A DNA stretch of 6,157 nucleotides from positions 1 through 6,157 of the forward strand of contig CAKUKL010000096.1 of the NCBI GenBank assembly GCA_934662925.1, written 5' to 3'. The position numbers and the translations under genes were made by a program. This document shows positions 5,664 through 6,157 of the stretch, piece after piece; position 1 is the stretch's first letter, and each line of letters begins with the position of its first letter. Source of the DNA: an uncultured Oscillospiraceae bacterium. GTDB lineage: Bacteria > Bacillota > Clostridia > Oscillospirales > Oscillospiraceae. The notes under the pieces were generated by a model that saw only the letters and a list, made by a program, of their open reading frames with translations, was not told where the DNA came from and searched no databases.

Positions 5664-6157
5664 TCAAACGCCGTAGCTGAAGGTGTCGCCGAAGGTACCG
5701 TAAGGCTCCGGCACCCGGGGAGACGCCGTCAGCGGACGGCTGGCGGAGTACATCTCCCGGTTCACCCGGGCCACGGTGTACTCCGGCATCTTAAACTCGC
5801 CCAGCGCCGCGAATTCCGGCAGCGCGGGCAGCGGCTCCGCCGCCCGGCCCCAGTCGGTGCCGCAGCGGGCGTCCACGTCGTTGGTGAACTGGAGGTGCCA
5901 GATCTTCCAGCTGTCGCCCTCCCGGACGAAGTCGGCGGCGAAGAAGCCCCAGGTCCAGCTGGAGGTGGGGCCGCCGGTGGTGACCTCCGCGTGGCTGCCC
6001 CAGCAGTACCAGAGGCCCTTGGCGGTCTCGCCGTCCTCGGCCACCTCGATGACCGGGTCGGCCACGGGGTAGTCCCGGAAGGTGCCGATGCCGAAGATCT
6101 CGTCGGCGCTCTTGTCCCCGATCTCCTCGGGGAACTTCTTCTGGAGCAGCTCCGCCA
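5664..6157 (-). CDS. SnoaL/NTF2-like protein (first of three in the operon; N-terminus beyond the window)
   Basis: The frame is open from the right edge (first full codon 6153-6155) to TGA at 5664-5666, giving 163 visible residues of a probable 250-residue-class protein. Visible residues 34-50 contain PVIEVAEDGETAKGLWY, 73-87 AADFVREGDSWKIWH, 92-95 NDVD and 148-162 a VPEPYGTFGDTFSYG tail, all matching the downstream paralogue. It is therefore a SnoaL/NTF2-like pocket protein, probably cytosolic. The frame continues well upstream of the GTG at 6063-6065, with conserved residues before it (for example the GIGTFRDYP segment), so that codon is internal. The gap to the next gene is 16 nt, which contains that gene's ribosome binding site. 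Tandem duplication of an ancestral gene is the simplest origin. Substrate and reaction are unknown; a non-catalytic binding role is possible. Confidence 0.82.
   Translation of the reverse strand, partial: AELLQKKFPEEIGDKSADEIFGIGTFRDYPVADPVIEVAEDGETAKGLWYCWGSHAEVTTGGPTSSWTWGFFAADFVREGDSWKIWHLQFTNDVDARCGTDWGRAAEPLPALPEFAALGEFKMPEYTVARVNREMYSASRPLTASPRVPEPYGTFGDTFSYGV

Noticed and set aside
5027..5680. A 217-codon + strand frame opposite the second SnoaL-like gene
   Set aside because: It is the antisense of a gene with a clear paralogue next door. The conserved motifs are on the - strand.
5664..6065. First SnoaL-like gene as a 133-residue protein starting at 6065
   Set aside because: The codon there is an internal GTG. 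The same frame continues to the right edge with residues that align to the paralogue, and there is no ribosome binding site before it.
2136..6157. The classical bile-acid bai operon
   Set aside because: BaiE is a single protein of about 166 residues and the bai order includes a CoA ligase, dehydrogenases and CoA transferase between reductases. None is in view, and the small proteins here are longer and triplicated. Only a resemblance in ingredients is claimed.
1..6157. CRISPR arrays, tRNA/rRNA genes, insertion sequences, attachment sites
   Set aside because: I found no regular repeat-spacer pattern, no cloverleaf-like or rRNA sequence, and no transposase or integrase motifs in any frame.

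Overview
The window looks like chromosome of a GC-rich gut Firmicute, most likely of the Oscillospiraceae/Clostridiales type. This is inferred from strong AGGAGG-type ribosome binding sites, G/C-rich third codon positions, and gene content typical of anaerobic clostridia (a clostridial-style cysteine desulfurase, a MATE transporter, an Fe-S flavin ene-reductase). The species cannot be named from this sequence alone.

Layout: two genes on the + strand converge with a four-gene cluster on the - strand. On the left, positions 1-560 hold the C-terminal part of a NifS/IscS-like cysteine desulfurase, followed after 34 bases by a complete 460-residue MATE-family efflux transporter (595-1977). Positions 1978-2135 are intergenic. 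They carry a GC-rich, hairpin-forming stretch (1987-2043) and then a perfect 16-bp stem with a 3-nt loop (2086-2120), flanked by A and T runs so that it can terminate transcription from both sides.

On the right, the - strand reads from the right edge toward the terminator: a 5'-truncated SnoaL/NTF2-like protein (5664-6157), a second one of about 256 residues (4877-5647), a third of 256 residues (4110-4880), and last a 648-residue flavin/Fe-S oxidoreductase (2136-4082). The last has an old-yellow-enzyme barrel, a 4Fe-4S cysteine cluster and FAD and NAD(P) Rossmann domains. Gaps are 16 nt, a 4-nt ATGA overlap and 27 nt, so this is almost certainly one operon; its promoter and any further genes lie outside the window to the right.

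The interesting part is this operon. SnoaL/NTF2-like small enzymes together with an Fe-S flavin ene-reductase are the ingredients of the bile-acid 7-dehydroxylation (bai) pathway, where BaiE is a SnoaL-like dehydratase and BaiCD/BaiH are flavin reductases. Here there are three tandem divergent paralogues of unusual length (about 256 residues against about 166 for BaiE), and the flavoenzyme has a Trp where the proton-donor Tyr of OYE1 sits. A reductive or dehydrating pathway for an unsaturated ring compound (steroid, polyphenol or aromatic) is a reasonable hypothesis, but the substrate cannot be read from the sequence.
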